Shown here piece by piece: positions 52,906 to 61,836 of a stretch of DNA of 64,000 bases. The stretch spans positions 124,001 through 188,000 of the forward strand of contig JBNKMS010000023.1 in the NCBI GenBank assembly GCA_050293315.1. The letters run 5' to 3'. The notes under the pieces were generated by a model. The model was not told the DNA's origin. It saw only the letters and a program-made list of their open reading frames with translations, and did not search any database. Within the stretch, counting starts at the first letter, position 1; every line of letters begins with the position of its first letter. This stretch comes from CBFDBF01 sp050293315. GTDB taxonomy: Bacteria > Pseudomonadota > Gammaproteobacteria > Chromatiales > Chromatiaceae. The translations under genes and the position numbers were made by a program.

Positions 52906-53127
52906 ATGTCTGCCAGACTAATGGTTTTACCCAGTAAGCAGTTTGCCAAGATAAGGTTGGTTTCGGTGCCTGAGGATATGGCGGAGCAGGAGGCATTTCA
53001 GCACGCCACCGGCATAATCGCCCGGGTGGAAGAGCAGTCCGGTTACACCCTGGAGGACATAGAGGAGGCCCTGGAGGCGCACGGTTTTCAGGTGAGCGAC
53101 TATACCCTCGGTCCGGAGATAGACTAG
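52906..53127 (+). CDS. small protein of unknown function
   Basis: 73 residues, acidic, no signal peptide, membrane segment or cysteine. MSARLMVLPSKQFAKIRLV, then a helical acidic part YTLEDIEEALEAHGFQVSD. A strong ribosome site AAGGGGGAAGAG precedes the ATG, which argues for a real gene. I do not recognise the family. Confidence 0.7.
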   Translation: MSARLMVLPSKQFAKIRLVSVPEDMAEQEAFQHATGIIARVEEQSGYTLEDIEEALEAHGFQVSDYTLGPEID

Positions 53128-53151
53128 GCGCTCACTGGCACCTGCAGAAAA

Positions 53152-53856
53152 TTACTCTGTTACCAGTTCGATAGTACCGCTGATGTTGATCTGCACCTGC
53201 CTGGTGCCTGCCTCCAGAGTGGGTGGTGGTGCGCTCTCCGCCATTTTATCCACGACCATTGCGCGCATCCGCATCGGCGGTGGTGCCGATCCCGAGGTGT
53301 TTACCCGCATATTGACCATGCGGTAGCGGGCGTACCCCATCTCTTTGGTTACCAGTTCTGCGCGTCGTTTAAAGGCGGCGATACCCTCGGCCATAAGCAG
53401 CTCTTCTGTGGCCCTGCGTCTCTTCGGGGAGATGGTGTAGGAGATACTGCCGACCCCGAGCTTTGCCTGTAGATCCCCGATCAGCTTGCTTAGGGCAGTG
53501 GAGTTCTGACTCTCTAGACGAATGGACTGACGCACCCGCCAGCCGGTCAGGGTCTCTCTGTTGTAGATCGGGTTGGTGTTGTACTCCAGGGTCTGCACCG
53601 TTATCTCAGGTGTGGCCTTGGCCTGTTTCACTGCCTGTGACACCAATTGATTTACCTCGGCTGAGAGTTGAGCGGTGTTGTTCCCCTCCCGTTGGGCATA
53701 CATCGTGGCCACCAGGGTATCGTTTTCCACCTGGCGGCTGGCGTCAACATTAAGATCTATGCGGCCATAGGTGAGGGGTGTCTCTGCACACCAGGCGGCG
53801 GTGCTGACGGCGGTAAGGGCTAAAAACAGCAGGTAGCTACGGAGTAGAGTGCGCAT
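53152..53856 (-). CDS. SIMPL-domain (DUF541) periplasmic protein
   Basis: 234 residues. Signal peptide (LLFLALTAVSTAAWCAE, cleaved about residue 24) followed by a SIMPL domain: VDASRQVENDTLVATMYAQ, TPEITVQTLEYNTNPIYN and WRVRQSIRLESQNSTALSKL. Family members are found in the periplasm or outer membrane; function is largely unknown. Confidence 0.88.
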   Translation of the reverse strand: MRTLLRSYLLFLALTAVSTAAWCAETPLTYGRIDLNVDASRQVENDTLVATMYAQREGNNTAQLSAEVNQLVSQAVKQAKATPEITVQTLEYNTNPIYNRETLTGWRVRQSIRLESQNSTALSKLIGDLQAKLGVGSISYTISPKRRRATEELLMAEGIAAFKRRAELVTKEMGYARYRMVNMRVNTSGSAPPPMRMRAMVVDKMAESAPPPTLEAGTRQVQINISGTIELVTE

Positions 53857-53947
53857 GGCCTGTTCCCTGAAGTGACTAATGGATGCATCCTAAATCTTCT
53901 AAGTGGGTTGGACAAGCGCGCCGAAAAATAGTTGCCAAACTGGGATC

Positions 53948-54745
53948 TTAAGAGAATAGTCGTGACAGCTCATCTCCCGGGTCGGTGGCCCGCATAAACG
54001 CCTCGCCGACCAGAAAGGTGTTGATATGGTGTTGTCGCATCAGCGCAACATCGGCAGGGGTGTGAATGCCGCTCTCAGTGACCACGATCCGGTCGGCCGG
54101 TATGTGGGCGAGCAGATCGAGGCTGTTGTTTAGGTCTACCTCAAAGCTGTTGAGGTCACGGTTGTTGATGCCGACGAGTCGATTGCCCAGCGGCAGGATG
54201 CGTTGCAGTTCGGGCAGGTCATGCACCTCAATCAACACATCCATACCCAGCTGTTGCGCCAGTTGGTTAAGTCCTGATATCTGCCCATCATCCAGGCAGG
54301 CGGCAATCAGTAGTATGCAGTCGGCACCAATGGCCCGCGCCTCGTAGACCTGGTATGGATCGATGATGAAGTCCTTGCGGATCAGCGGCAGGGAGCAGGC
54401 CGCTCGGGCCTGTTGTAGATACTCATCCGCGCCCTGAAAAAAGTCTATATCGGTCAATACCGAGAGGCAGGTGGCCCCGCCCTGCTGGTAGCTGCGGGCA
54501 ATTTCCGCGGGCCGGAACTCCTCACGGATCACCCCCTTACTAGGGGAGGCGCGCTTGATCTCTGCGATAACGGCGGCACTGCCGGTGTCGAGGGTGGACT
54601 CTATAGCGGAGACGAAACCGCGACAGGGCTCTGCCCCCTCAAGGGAGTCCTGCAGCTGTGGCAGGGGCAGTGCGTCTACGCGTGCAGCAACCTCTTCCGC
54701 CTTGCGGCGTATGATCTTCTGCAGTATATCGGGGGGCGCACGCAT
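53948..54745 (-). CDS. trpC: indole-3-glycerol phosphate synthase
   Basis: 265-residue TIM-barrel enzyme of tryptophan synthesis. Motifs: AEIKRASPSKGVI, LPLIRKDFIIDPYQVYEAR, GINNRDLNSFEVDL and ESGIHTPADVALM. It is separated from trpD/trpG, at least within this window, with a SIMPL gene downstream and greB divergent. Confidence 0.97.
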   Translation of the reverse strand: MRAPPDILQKIIRRKAEEVAARVDALPLPQLQDSLEGAEPCRGFVSAIESTLDTGSAAVIAEIKRASPSKGVIREEFRPAEIARSYQQGGATCLSVLTDIDFFQGADEYLQQARAACSLPLIRKDFIIDPYQVYEARAIGADCILLIAACLDDGQISGLNQLAQQLGMDVLIEVHDLPELQRILPLGNRLVGINNRDLNSFEVDLNNSLDLLAHIPADRIVVTESGIHTPADVALMRQHHINTFLVGEAFMRATDPGDELSRLFS

Positions 54746-54802
54746 ATAAATTGCTCTCTGGCCGGTTGATCCAAGGCCGCTATTCTAACAAACTCTACCT
54801 CT

Positions 54803-55321
54803 ATGGGCAGATATCGACCACCACAATCACCTGGCTCCCCCTATATCACCCCGGAGGGGTATGCCGCCCTGCAGGATGAGCTGGATGCCCTGTGGCCACA
54901 CCGTAGGGAGGTGACCAGGGCGCTGGCAGCAGCGGCCGCCGAGGGTGATCGTTCCGAGAACGCTGAATATATCTATCGGAAGAAGGAGTTACATGGGATC
55001 GACCGGCGTATCCGCTATCTGCAGAAGCGGCTACCTGATCTGGAGATAGTAGATCTGTCCCCAAGCGATCCACAGCAGATTTTTTTTGGTGCCTGGGTGA
55101 CCTTGGAAGACAAATCTGGGGTCGAACTACAGTACCGTATCGTTGGCCCCGACGAGATCGATCCTCAGCGGGGATTGATCAGTATGGATGCACCCATGGC
55201 CAAGGCGCTGCTGAAGCAGAGGGTCAATGATGATGTAGAGGTACAGACGCCTGAAGGCAGGAGTCGTTACTTCGTGGTCGCGGTGAGTTACAGTAACACA
55301 TCGCACGAGGAGGAGGAGTGA
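54803..55321 (+). CDS. greB: transcription elongation factor GreB
   Basis: 172 residues. N-terminal coiled coil with the acidic tip (EGDRSENAEYIYRKKELHGI) and a C-terminal FKBP-like domain (GAWVTLEDKSGVELQYRIVG, ISMDAPMAKALL). Restarts backtracked RNA polymerase. The PYITPEGYAALQDEL opening separates it from GreA. Confidence 0.96.
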   Translation: MGRYRPPQSPGSPYITPEGYAALQDELDALWPHRREVTRALAAAAAEGDRSENAEYIYRKKELHGIDRRIRYLQKRLPDLEIVDLSPSDPQQIFFGAWVTLEDKSGVELQYRIVGPDEIDPQRGLISMDAPMAKALLKQRVNDDVEVQTPEGRSRYFVVAVSYSNTSHEEEE

Positions 55322-55348
55322 TAATAGAGCAACACGCTTTTACGCAGG

Positions 55349-55894
55349 ATGCCATACTATCGGAGGAGCAGGGGATTGGCTGAGTGCCAACGGCAGGCGG
55401 CGGTCCATACCGATGCACTGCTGCAGCGTGCCAGTAGCCATTTTGGTGCGATCATACCGCCAGTGGATATTCGTTTCGATCTGACTGGGAAGGCCGCTGG
55501 GGTGGTGCGTTACTCCAGGGACGGTGCTGCTGAGATCCGCTATAACGGGGTATTGCTGCGGGAGAACTGCAGAGACTTTATTCTTCGTACCGTACCCCAC
55601 GAGGTTGCCCATGTGGTCGCGCGGGCAATATTCGGCAGCTGTAGACCGCATGGTGAGGAGTGGCATCGGATTATGGCGTTCTTTGGCGCTGAGAGCTCTC
55701 GCTGCCACACCTATGACACATCCCGCTCATCCAGCAGGCGGATGAGGCGTTACGATTATCTCTGTGGTTGCAGTCGGCACCGCTTGAGTGCGGTACGACA
55801 CAATCGCAGTAGCCGGGGGCAGAGCTATATCTGTCGACGCTGCGGAGAGCGGTTGCAATTGGTAGAGAATATTAAACCGGGAACAGACATATGA
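55349..55894 (+). CDS. sprT: SprT-family zinc metalloprotease domain protein
   Basis: 181 residues. The zinc motif is PHEVAHVV with a further ligand in GEEWHRIMAFFG, and a C-terminal zinc ribbon (YLCGCSRHRL ... YICRRCGERL). Relatives include DNA-protein crosslink protease Spartan; the bacterial role is unsettled. Its stop overlaps the next small gene as ATGA. Confidence 0.93.
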   Translation: MPYYRRSRGLAECQRQAAVHTDALLQRASSHFGAIIPPVDIRFDLTGKAAGVVRYSRDGAAEIRYNGVLLRENCRDFILRTVPHEVAHVVARAIFGSCRPHGEEWHRIMAFFGAESSRCHTYDTSRSSSRRMRRYDYLCGCSRHRLSAVRHNRSSRGQSYICRRCGERLQLVENIKPGTDI

Positions 55895-56070
55895 GCGAAC
55901 AAGAGGGTAAAAGAAATTTCTGGATAGGCAACGTCCTACTTCTACTGGCCTTTGCAATACTGCTGAACATGGGGTCATTGTGGGAGCAGTTCGGGGTAGC
56001 CGCCATGGCGGTCTGGGTGGTGATCGCCGGGCTTGGCGGCTATTTTCTTATGAATGATGGCAGTAAATGA
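55891..56070 (+). CDS. tiny two-segment membrane protein, coupled to sprT
   Basis: 59 residues (MSEQEGKRNFWIGNVLLLLA to GGYFLMNDGSK), with two membrane segments (WIGNVLLLLAFAILLNMG, FGVAAMAVWVVIAGLGGYFL). It is shorter than common gene-finding cut-offs. The ATG overlaps the sprT stop (ATGA), implying translational coupling. Codon use is gene-like, no recognised family; function unknown. Confidence 0.75.
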   Translation: MSEQEGKRNFWIGNVLLLLAFAILLNMGSLWEQFGVAAMAVWVVIAGLGGYFLMNDGSK

Positions 56071-56149
56071 CTGGCCAATAACACTAACCAGCATCAAAGA
56101 GTAGTTGTGTCTGAATATTAATGGTTATAGTGAAAGGTGAGTAAGGCTT

Positions 56150-56791
56150 ATGAGATTAGATGACGGAGAGGTGTTGGAGCTTGAGGCAAGACCGAATGGA
56201 AAGATATTGGTAATGTGGTTTCTAACAAAAACTATTACCTATTCGCTTGCTACGATGTTTTTTCTGTTTTCGATCATGTTTTTTGTTAACGCGGTTAATA
56301 TGATATCTGCTGAAGAAGGGAGTAAAGAGAGTAACACTGAGATCGTTCAAGATGATGTATCCACAGAGGGCGTGGAAGACTCAGTAGATTGTGGTAGCAA
56401 GAGGATAGCCCACCCTTTCGAGGCCATGGTCGAGCAGTGGGGATCGTCTCTGGCCCTGGTCTGCGTGGCTGCAGTACTTATACAGATATACCTGGCATAT
56501 CTTAGAAGGACTTACCGCTACGTGATTACAAACCGCAGGTGTATATTTGTTGGCGGTATCTTAAAGAGGATTGAAAGATCGGTGCCGTATAAAAAGATCA
56601 CTGATATTCAAAGGTCCCAAAACATAATAGAGCGCATGCTCGGCATATGGAATGTTCAGGTCTTCACGCCGGGGACGGCAAGCATGCAGATTGGGCAGGC
56701 CAAAGCGAGGGCCGAGCTTAATTTTGACGGTCTGACAAATAGTGAAGAGGTGTATGAGGCTATTAATAAACATACGCAGCTGAGCGGGTAA
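56150..56791 (+). CDS. bacterial PH-domain membrane protein (DUF304 type)
   Basis: 213 residues. Two membrane segments (ITYSLATMFFLFSIMFFVNAV and LALVCVAAVLIQIYLAYL) around an acidic loop, then a bPH_2 domain (about 123-210) with YRYVITNRRCIFVGGILKR, VPYKKITDIQ and ERMLGIWNVQVFTPG. bPH proteins of this kind are membrane-associated and poorly understood. GC is lower than in flanking housekeeping genes. Confidence 0.85.
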   Translation: MRLDDGEVLELEARPNGKILVMWFLTKTITYSLATMFFLFSIMFFVNAVNMISAEEGSKESNTEIVQDDVSTEGVEDSVDCGSKRIAHPFEAMVEQWGSSLALVCVAAVLIQIYLAYLRRTYRYVITNRRCIFVGGILKRIERSVPYKKITDIQRSQNIIERMLGIWNVQVFTPGTASMQIGQAKARAELNFDGLTNSEEVYEAINKHTQLSG

Positions 56792-56802
56792 GCAGACTAA
56801 CA

Positions 56803-57174
56803 TTGGCCATCAAGTACGAGTGTCATTATTGTCAACAGGTGTTCCCTGCGGAAGAGTCTATAGACGGTTACAGCCAAGGCTATAAGGTCGGTTTTCTGTG
56901 TCCGCGCTGTGGCAAGAATGTTCAGGCAGGTCTGCTGGCAAAACAGAAAGTAAGCCTGGAGCAATACTTATGGACATTTGTGGCATTTGTTTTGTTTCTG
57001 CCCACAGTATTCACGATGGAAAGTGAAAGAGTATTGGAGATTTTGGGGCGGGAGATTCATTTGAATACGCTTCTGTTTGTTTTATGGATAGCATTTATGG
57101 TTATATTAATGCTACTAAAGCCGGCATTAGTTACGGCGACGACATTTCTAACTGAGCCAACGAACAATAGATAA
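56803..57174 (+). CDS. zinc-ribbon membrane protein of unknown function
   Basis: 123 residues. N-terminal CxxC pairs (YECHYCQQVF and LCPRCGKNV) form a probable zinc ribbon, followed by two membrane segments (LWTFVAFVLFLPTVFT, TLLFVLWIAFMVILMLL). Start is TTG at 56803, 11 bases after the bPH gene, so the two probably form one unit. No family recognised. Confidence 0.7.
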   Translation: MAIKYECHYCQQVFPAEESIDGYSQGYKVGFLCPRCGKNVQAGLLAKQKVSLEQYLWTFVAFVLFLPTVFTMESERVLEILGREIHLNTLLFVLWIAFMVILMLLKPALVTATTFLTEPTNNR

Positions 57175-57307
57175 GGGCTTCCGGCTGCTTGAGTAATATC
57201 GTTTAATGCGATTCTTTATTTTAGCGCTGTTTTAAGATTCCCTTAATCTATTATAAATATAATCTGCTAATTTAGGCCCGATATCCCAAGATGGGGGAGG
57301 AGATCTA

Positions 57308-57391
57308 GTGAATGCAGAGAATTCTTGTAAGCGGCTGATTTCGCAGGTTTTGGCTGTCGAAATTCTAAAGCTTCACATCCGCGGTCGGTGA
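57308..57391 (+). CDS. possible 27-codon leader peptide before the YjiK-like gene
   Basis: GTG at 57308 follows an excellent ribosome site (GGGGGAGGAG) and opens 27 sense codons (VNAENSCKRLISQVL...) ending TGA, which overlaps an in-frame GTG of the next gene as GTGA at 57388-57391. That would give coupled translation. It is short, so could be chance. Confidence 0.35.
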   Translation: MNAENSCKRLISQVLAVEILKLHIRGR

Positions 57392-57402
57392 GTATAATTC
57401 CT

Positions 57403-58227
57403 ATGCGGGTGTCCATATCTTTACGCAAGTTTCTTGCGCCACTTATGGTTATTGTTCTTCTGGCTACCGCATTCTCTGTTGCATATCGCCTTGCACTTAA
57501 AAAGTTTTCTGTGTTGGTTGCGGACAAAGTGGTGGAGCTGCCGGCGTTTCCACAGCTCTCAGGGATCGTTTACTGGCCGGAGCATGCCACCATTATAGGG
57601 GTTGGGGATGGAGCAGGCAGTCATGGTGAGATTGCAGAATTTACTCCGGCTGGAGAGATGCTTCGTAGTCAGTTCTATGACAATCATGACCTCGAAGACG
57701 TCGTGCTATCAGGTGAAAACGGTCATGCCTATGTGACCAATGAGCAGGCTCGCACTCTAGTTGATATTAGACTGAAAGATTTTGCTATTGTGCAGGAGTC
57801 TTCCATCACCTATCCGCGCTTTCCTGCGCAGAGGCATAATCATCAATTTGAAGGCGTAACTCAGCCGAAGAGCGGGACGGGTTTTATCTTCGCTAATGAG
57901 CAATCCCCGGCTGGACTGGAATTTTTCTCGGATTTGACTGCCCCTCCCAAATGGGTGTCTGTGCTGGGTGCCAAGACGGTGAGTGCGGTCATTACCGATG
58001 ACCAAGGTAATATGTTGATAGTTTCACGTGATAGTGGATTGCTTCTGACAACGCCTGAGGGAAAGCCGCTTGGCCGATGGCATCCAGTGCAGGCTCGTCA
58101 CATAGAAGGGGCGGCTCTGGTGCCAGGTGTAGGTTTGATTATCTGTACCGACCATACGCCTGGAGAGTTGTTGATATTCTCCACCCTCAATTCATGGGAG
58201 GCAATCCGTCATGTCCTCTCTTCCTGA
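57403..58227 (+). CDS. SdiA-regulated/YjiK-like extracytoplasmic protein
   Basis: About 274 residues. An N-terminal membrane anchor (FLAPLMVIVLLATAFSVAY) followed by beta-propeller-like repeats: LPAFPQLSGIVYWPEHATII, NHDLEDVVLSGENGHAYV, HNHQFEGVTQPKSGTGFIF and HIEGAALVPGVGLIICTDH. The repeated E-G/E-D-V with nearby Asp is typical of the SdiA-regulated (PF06977) family. ATG 57403 or the GTG at 57388 may be used. The end overlaps the glycosyltransferase start by 17 bases. Confidence 0.78.
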   Translation: MRVSISLRKFLAPLMVIVLLATAFSVAYRLALKKFSVLVADKVVELPAFPQLSGIVYWPEHATIIGVGDGAGSHGEIAEFTPAGEMLRSQFYDNHDLEDVVLSGENGHAYVTNEQARTLVDIRLKDFAIVQESSITYPRFPAQRHNHQFEGVTQPKSGTGFIFANEQSPAGLEFFSDLTAPPKWVSVLGAKTVSAVITDDQGNMLIVSRDSGLLLTTPEGKPLGRWHPVQARHIEGAALVPGVGLIICTDHTPGELLIFSTLNSWEAIRHVLSS

Positions 58228-59764
58228 ATTGGTTGCCGATCCACGCAGATATCGCATCATCCTGTTACTGTTTCTACTTATAGCGGGACTGAATCTCGGG
58301 TTTAATCTCGACTATCCGCTGGTACCAGGAATCCACGAGATGCGAGTTTTGGAAACGGCCCGCGAGATGCATGAGAGTGGCGACTATGTCATACCGTATT
58401 TTACCGGTATACCGCGTCTACAGAAGCCTCCTCTGCCGTATTGGGGTTCGGCACTGGCATACTCAATTGCAGGAGAACCATCCGCCAAGGCCGCGCGTGC
58501 TGTTGTTGCGTTACTGGGTTTACTTACCCTGGTGGCAACCTTCTGGATCGCGCGTGCTCAGGAGGATGATCCTGGTGTCGCCTTGGTCTCGGTTGCCATG
58601 TTGTTATCTTTCCTGCTGTTTATTACCGAGTTTCGTTCTGTTACCACAAATTCGTATCTAACCTCTATGGTCACCTCGGCAGTGGCTGCCTTTGTCTGGT
58701 CGATGCGTAGGTCGGGTGGTGCAGGGCGTGTTCTTTTGCTTATCGGATACCTGTTTTTGGGGTTGGCATTGATGTCTAAGGGTCCGATCGCCTTGGTATT
58801 CATTATCCTTGGGACCTGGTTTTTGCGTCCTTCTGGGGGCAAAACCGGTAGCTGGTCATGGGCGTTACATGTAATAGGTGTCCTTATAGCTATACTGCCG
58901 CTTCTGCTATGGGTCGTGTTTGTGGTAATGCGTCTGGACAATGCCATTGATGTCTGGAGATTTGAGGTGATCGGGCGACTTACAGGTACGCTGGAGGGTG
59001 ACCGTCCGTTTTGGTTTTATGGTCCGGTGTTATTCGGTGCCGAGGTACCGTTGATAGTGTTGTTCATAGCAGCCCTGTTCAAGCGTGATGGTGAGGCTAA
59101 TCCATCGCGTGCATGGTTTCTATCGGGCATGGTTTTTCTGATGTTGTTGTCCACCCGTTCTGCAGCGTATATGCTGCCATTATTACCGGCAGTAGCGATT
59201 CTTACTGCGCGGTATACATGGAAGCATACAGGGAGTGGTGCTGCCCGCTGGGTGCTGGGTGCGCAGGTCGGGTTAAATTTGATTATGGGGGCAGGTTTGC
59301 TCGGTGTCGGATATGCTCTGGGTCTCTATAGACATGGGGAAGATGCACTTATATTCCTTCTCCTGTCTGTAACAACCCTGGCCCTGGCCTACATTGGAGC
59401 CAGAAAAATCCTGCCGATAGGATATCTGTTATTGAGTGCGGTAATGGTTACTGGCTATTATCAAGCGGTGATAAAATCCGGCATACCTAGAGATAAGAGC
59501 CTGTATAATTTTGGGGTACTTATGCACAACATAATTCCACCAGAAGAGCCGTTTATAGCCGTAGGTAAAAGAGAGTCGCGTCTCCCATTTTTTGCACAAC
59601 GCACTCCTCAATATGTTAGTAAAGATGAGGCATTGGCGGGTAAGGGGCCGCGTTGGGTATTGTCGTCAGGTGCGCCGGTGGTTGATCCGCAGAAGTCACA
59701 TGGTCCGGAGTTTCGTACTATGACCGAGGGCGGTACAGAATATTTTCTAGATAGGATCCCATGA
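58211..59764 (+). CDS. GT39/ArnT-like membrane glycosyltransferase
   Basis: 517 residues with about 11-12 membrane segments. The first periplasmic loop contains HEMRVLETAREMHESGDYVI and PRLQKPPLPYWGSA, aligning with the ArnT/PMT loop DETRY...REM..SGDW...EKPPLPYW. The catalytic Asp position is His here. C-terminal soluble part (about 430-517). Family members move a lipid-linked sugar to proteins or lipids; specificity not evident. Overlaps the preceding YjiK-like gene, suggesting joint function. Confidence 0.83.
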   Translation: MSSLPELVADPRRYRIILLLFLLIAGLNLGFNLDYPLVPGIHEMRVLETAREMHESGDYVIPYFTGIPRLQKPPLPYWGSALAYSIAGEPSAKAARAVVALLGLLTLVATFWIARAQEDDPGVALVSVAMLLSFLLFITEFRSVTTNSYLTSMVTSAVAAFVWSMRRSGGAGRVLLLIGYLFLGLALMSKGPIALVFIILGTWFLRPSGGKTGSWSWALHVIGVLIAILPLLLWVVFVVMRLDNAIDVWRFEVIGRLTGTLEGDRPFWFYGPVLFGAEVPLIVLFIAALFKRDGEANPSRAWFLSGMVFLMLLSTRSAAYMLPLLPAVAILTARYTWKHTGSGAARWVLGAQVGLNLIMGAGLLGVGYALGLYRHGEDALIFLLLSVTTLALAYIGARKILPIGYLLLSAVMVTGYYQAVIKSGIPRDKSLYNFGVLMHNIIPPEEPFIAVGKRESRLPFFAQRTPQYVSKDEALAGKGPRWVLSSGAPVVDPQKSHGPEFRTMTEGGTEYFLDRIP

Positions 59765-59845
59765 GTTCGTCTGCTTTATGAGGTTATTAACAGCTGAACA
59801 GGTAACAGCGTTAAGTCAAGCGGCTATATATTTTAAAGGAAAGGC

Positions 59846-60844
59846 ATGTACACTGACGAAGATCTCGATTATGCAGTAAAGCAGGGTATATTTACCGGCG
59901 CCTCGGTCGCGAAGTTTCGCGCTAAGATGGCGTCATCAAAGGATACCGTCTCCGCCGATGAGGAGAACTTCCGACTACTCTCCGGGTTTAATGACATCTT
60001 TGTTGTCATCGCCTGCCTGTTGCTGCTGTTCTCTTCGTTGTGGGTGGTGAAAGCTTTAAGTGGGAGTTTGGCTCTGCTGGTATTTAGCCTGTTGGCCTGG
60101 ATCCTGGCAGAGTTTTTTGTGCGCAGAAGAAAATTGGCACTGCCGGCGATCGTGCTGCTGTTGTGCTTCGTTGGCGGCGTGTTCGCACTGTGCGTTGGCC
60201 TGCTATCTCAGTCGTCTATGGGATATATTGTAGCCTCTTCATTCGCTGCTGCGGCTGCATATGCGCACTGGTTGCGTTTCCAGGTGCCGATCACGGTTGC
60301 TGCCGGTACGGCCGCGGCCATCGGCATCCTCGTCTCCCTTATTCACTATCTCTTTCCGCATACAGATGGCCTGTTGCAGGCGGTATTGCTTACATGCGGG
60401 GTTGCAACATTTCTGTTCGCCATGTGGTGGGACGCCTCAGATCGCAGCAGGACAACTCGCCGCTCCGATGTCGCCTTCTGGCTCCATCTCCTGGCCGCGC
60501 CGCTGATTATCCATCCGGTCTTTTCAAATGTAGGTGTGTTTGAGGGAAATGAGAGCCTGGGTGGTATGGTTGTTATTATGGCGCTCTATCTGCTGATGAC
60601 CTTTATCTCTTTGGTGGCCGATAGGCGGGTTTTTATGGTCTCCTCTCTGGCCTATGTGGTATACGCCGTCTCAAATCTTCTAAAGGTGTATGGGGCGGTC
60701 AGCTCCAGCGTCTCTATCACCGGGGTTCTTATTGGCAGTGCACTGCTGCTATTGTCGGCCTTTTGGCATCCAGTCAGGGCGCGTGTGGTTGCTCTGTTGC
60801 CCTCTTCACTCCAGAGGTATCTGCCTGAGGTCACGACTGTCTAG
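59846..60844 (+). CDS. multispanning membrane protein of unknown function
   Basis: 332 residues. A short soluble N terminus (YTDEDLDYAVKQGIFTGASV) precedes about ten hydrophobic segments. AAAGGAAAGG lies before the ATG, and an AT-rich TATATATTTTAAA upstream may be its promoter. It resembles proteobacterial DUF2157-like membrane proteins only loosely; no function proposed. Confidence 0.78.
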   Translation: MYTDEDLDYAVKQGIFTGASVAKFRAKMASSKDTVSADEENFRLLSGFNDIFVVIACLLLLFSSLWVVKALSGSLALLVFSLLAWILAEFFVRRRKLALPAIVLLLCFVGGVFALCVGLLSQSSMGYIVASSFAAAAAYAHWLRFQVPITVAAGTAAAIGILVSLIHYLFPHTDGLLQAVLLTCGVATFLFAMWWDASDRSRTTRRSDVAFWLHLLAAPLIIHPVFSNVGVFEGNESLGGMVVIMALYLLMTFISLVADRRVFMVSSLAYVVYAVSNLLKVYGAVSSSVSITGVLIGSALLLLSAFWHPVRARVVALLPSSLQRYLPEVTTV

Positions 60845-60913
60845 CAGCAACTGTAGCCACTTCCATGTGTGTGTCGTCGCTGTATAAATCCTGGCGGTTT
60901 GGTCCTTATTCTT

Positions 60914-61795
60914 CTAGCTCTTGGTAACAGTCGCGATCTTCTGCCCCATTTTAAGAGTGGTGTTTGGTTGCATCTCATCGGCCCACTTCACGGCATCTTT
61001 TCCGAACAGCACGATAACAGTTGACCCCATATTGAAACGCCCCATCTCCTCCCCCTTTTTCAGGCGGGTTGTGGCGGTCGAGGGTTTGCCGTAATCCCAG
61101 GTCCTAATCCGTAGTCGGCTGGGGGTGACCGTCCCGGCCCAGACGGTGTCCATGCTGGCGACGAAGATGGCCCCTACCATAATGACCGCCATGGGGCCGG
61201 CAGCGGTGTCAAACAGGTTGACCACCCGTTCATTGCGACTGAACAGATTAGGGATAGCCTCAACGGTAGATGGACTGACGCTGAACAGCCGCCCAGGCAC
61301 ATGCAGCATCCGCCTCAAGGTGCCCGCCAGTGGGATATGGATGCGGTGGTAGTCTTTGGGAGAGAGGTAGATGGTGGCAAAGCTACCATCGGCAAATGCG
61401 TCCGCCCACTCCTGGTCACCGCCCAGTAGTTCCAGTAGAGAGAAGTGGTGCCCCTTGGCCTGGAAGATACGCCCATCCTCGATCTTGCCTGCCTGGCTGA
61501 CGGCCCCATCCACCGGAGATGCTACCGCACTCCTGGCGCGCGCTATCGGCCTGGTCTGCGGCTGGAGCTGCCGGGTAAAAAAGTGGTTAAAGCTGGGGTA
61601 GCTGTCTGGGTCTTGCTCTGCCGCAATACTCATGTCGACGCCGTACAGTCTGATCACCTGGTTGATCAGCAGCCCCTTTAGCGGTCTCCACTCACTGCGG
61701 GTGAGCCAGTACATCAGCTGCGACAGCAGATGATGCGGCAGGATTTGCTGCAACAGGATGAATAGTTTTCCGAGAATTTTCTTTACGCTCTCCAC
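60914..61795 (-). CDS. psd: phosphatidylserine decarboxylase proenzyme
   Basis: 293 residues. Makes phosphatidylethanolamine. The self-cleavage motif is MGST (usually LGST) in GRFNMGSTVIVLFGKDAVKW, where Ser becomes the pyruvoyl group; SPVDGAVSQAGKI and DYHRIHIPLAGTLRRM carry the catalytic Asp/His. Membrane-associated. Convergent with the upstream membrane protein. Confidence 0.97.
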   Translation of the reverse strand: MESVKKILGKLFILLQQILPHHLLSQLMYWLTRSEWRPLKGLLINQVIRLYGVDMSIAAEQDPDSYPSFNHFFTRQLQPQTRPIARARSAVASPVDGAVSQAGKIEDGRIFQAKGHHFSLLELLGGDQEWADAFADGSFATIYLSPKDYHRIHIPLAGTLRRMLHVPGRLFSVSPSTVEAIPNLFSRNERVVNLFDTAAGPMAVIMVGAIFVASMDTVWAGTVTPSRLRIRTWDYGKPSTATTRLKKGEEMGRFNMGSTVIVLFGKDAVKWADEMQPNTTLKMGQKIATVTKS

Positions 61796-61836
61796 GCGGT
61801 CATCTCCAGCTGTAATTTGCTCTTACCGTGAGATCC

